64,000 bases of DNA from Sapria himalayana. Lineage: Eukaryota; Streptophyta; Magnoliopsida; Malpighiales; Rafflesiaceae. The stretch lies in NCBI GenBank assembly GCA_029783825.1, contig JAREIK010002665.1, forward strand, positions 41,441-105,440, read 5' to 3'. Of the stretch, positions 63,129 through 64,000 are shown one piece after another. Numbering within the stretch: position 1 is the stretch's first letter; each line of letters starts with the position of its first letter. Both the position numbers and the translations under genes were made by a program. Below the pieces are notes generated by a model. That model was not told the origin of the DNA, did not search any database, and saw nothing but the letters and a program-made list of their open reading frames with translations.

Positions 63129-64000
63129 ATGAAAGATGCAAGACAAACAACAATAGAAATTCTCTTTCCAGACATCCAAATACCATTAACGTCCCTTCAA
63201 TCTTGGATTCATCTAGTCCATTGTTCGTCCATCATTCGGATCAACTCGGGCACATGCTCGTTCCAACAAAACAGAATGTCTCCAATTATCCATCATGGAG
63301 TAAATCCATGATTTATGCCCTTACAGCCAGGAACAAAATTGGCTTCATCAATGAGTCTATTGAGCCACCTTCTAAAATAGAGCATACAACAAAATATGCT
63401 CTTTGGAATCAATGCAACATCATGATTCTATCATTGTTTACCCACTCAGTGGAACCTGACCTAGCCAAAGAAGTCTTCATGCCAAAATTGCACACCAAGT
63501 GTGAGAAGATTCCAAAGACCAATTTTCATAGGAAAAATGCACCAGCAATTTATCTGATTCAAAAATCACAGGCCTTTCTCTCATAAGGCATATTAACAAT
63601 CTTAGCCTATTTCACAAAACTCAAGAGTCTTTGAGATGAGTTAGATACATATCAACCTATGCTCGCTTGTAACCAGATGAAGGTGCACATTGAACAAAGA
63701 GAAGAGGATGGATGATACAATTTCTCATGGACTTAATGACACTTACAATGGTGTTCGTAGCAACATCCTCATGATAACTCCGCTGCCTAATGTTGTCAGG
63801 CCTATTCCCTCATCATTCAAGATGAGATGCAATGACAAGTGATATCAGAGACAACTAAAAATGTCTCTATTGCTGCTGCAGTTCAAAATCATTCAAATAA
63901 CTCCTCAAATAAATCAAAAGGCAAGTATTGTGAAAACTATAACAGTGAAGGCCACACTATTGAAAATTGTCATACTCTTAAGTTTTATTGCACTAATATA
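63129..64000 (+). pseudogene. Ty1/copia gag, broken, incomplete
   Basis: The first ATG after the primer site is at 63129, but the gag-like frame is the one open to 63586. Its N-terminal copia gag pattern is LFVHHSDQLGHMLV, then NYPSWSKSMIYALTARNKIG and FINESIEPPS, then LWNQCNIMILS. Further pieces of the UBN2-type gag core (ELDTYQP, at about 63637-63660) follow after stops. Near the window end a CCHC zinc knuckle is present as CENYNSEGHTIENC, with the second cysteine replaced by tyrosine. The gene is thus inactive. Protease, integrase and RT would follow to the right of the window. Confidence 0.88.

Larger units (their letters stand above)
62501..64000 (+). mobile_element. Ty1/copia LTR retrotransposon, 5' part, runs off the right edge
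   Basis: A 5' LTR (62501-63047) is followed by a primer binding site and a gag gene in the order expected of Ty1/copia. The element sits inside the transposase of hAT copy E, so it is younger than that copy. Five bases before it (TTTTG, 62496-62500) would be the left target duplication. The 3' part lies outside the window. Confidence 0.9.

Overview
The window looks like gene-poor, transposon-dense nuclear DNA of a flowering plant. The support is plant-type hAT, CACTA (En/Spm), Ty1/copia and LINE remnants nested in one another, many AT-rich spacers and microsatellites, and a U6 snRNA locus with plant-style upstream promoter elements. I found no intact protein-coding host gene. Nearly every recognisable coding stretch is a transposon-derived pseudogene broken by stops and frameshifts. 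The species cannot be fixed from the sequence alone.

Layout. 1-2346: 5' half of a hAT element on the minus strand (copy A, running off the left edge). 2948 to about 4520: 5' part of an older plus-strand copy (D), ended by a decayed Ty1/copia protease-integrase fragment (minus, about 4560-5850). 5854 to about 9880: a very old minus-strand hAT copy (C) with a 518-bp hAT-type MITE nested at 7448-7965. 9995 to about 17.6 kb: a CACTA element with its 5' terminus, subterminal repeats, a large array of about 550-bp tandem repeats, the C-terminal part of a TNPD-type transposase (DUF4216) and a multi-exon Ptta/En/Spm-type gene. 17841-18337: a Mutator-like element with long inverted repeats and a GC-rich interior. 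18.3-24.7 kb: AT-rich spacer with a Tourist/Harbinger-like MITE (20087-20384) and microsatellites.

24.7-41.2 kb and about 52.3-60.7 kb: two more GC-balanced blocks without intact genes. Their texture resembles plant mitochondrial intergenic DNA, so I infer old nuclear insertions of mitochondrial DNA (NUMTs). The best support is a relic of a mitovirus RNA-dependent RNA polymerase at 55.2-55.6 kb, a type of sequence known from plant mitochondrial genomes. It is followed by three tandem copies of a 278-bp unit carrying a 19-nt palindrome. Block I also holds an unidentified pseudogene of roughly 240 codons (minus, 34099-34812) and a copia fragment.

41272-44888: a complete hAT element (copy B) with 12-bp terminal inverted repeats and a perfect 8-bp target duplication, but a broken transposase. 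46132-46299: U6 snRNA gene or close pseudogene with USE, TATA box and T-run terminator. 48.97-49.31 kb: LINE reverse transcriptase fragment. 50.33-50.88 kb: copia integrase fragment. 60690-62500: a fifth hAT copy (E), split by a Ty1/copia retrotransposon at 62501 (547-bp LTR, primer binding site, gag) that runs off the right edge.

The elements do not act as a pathway. They record successive insertions of one hAT family at different ages, probably with decay through deamination of methylated cytosines: the older copies read CATG/TG where copy B reads CGTG/CG.
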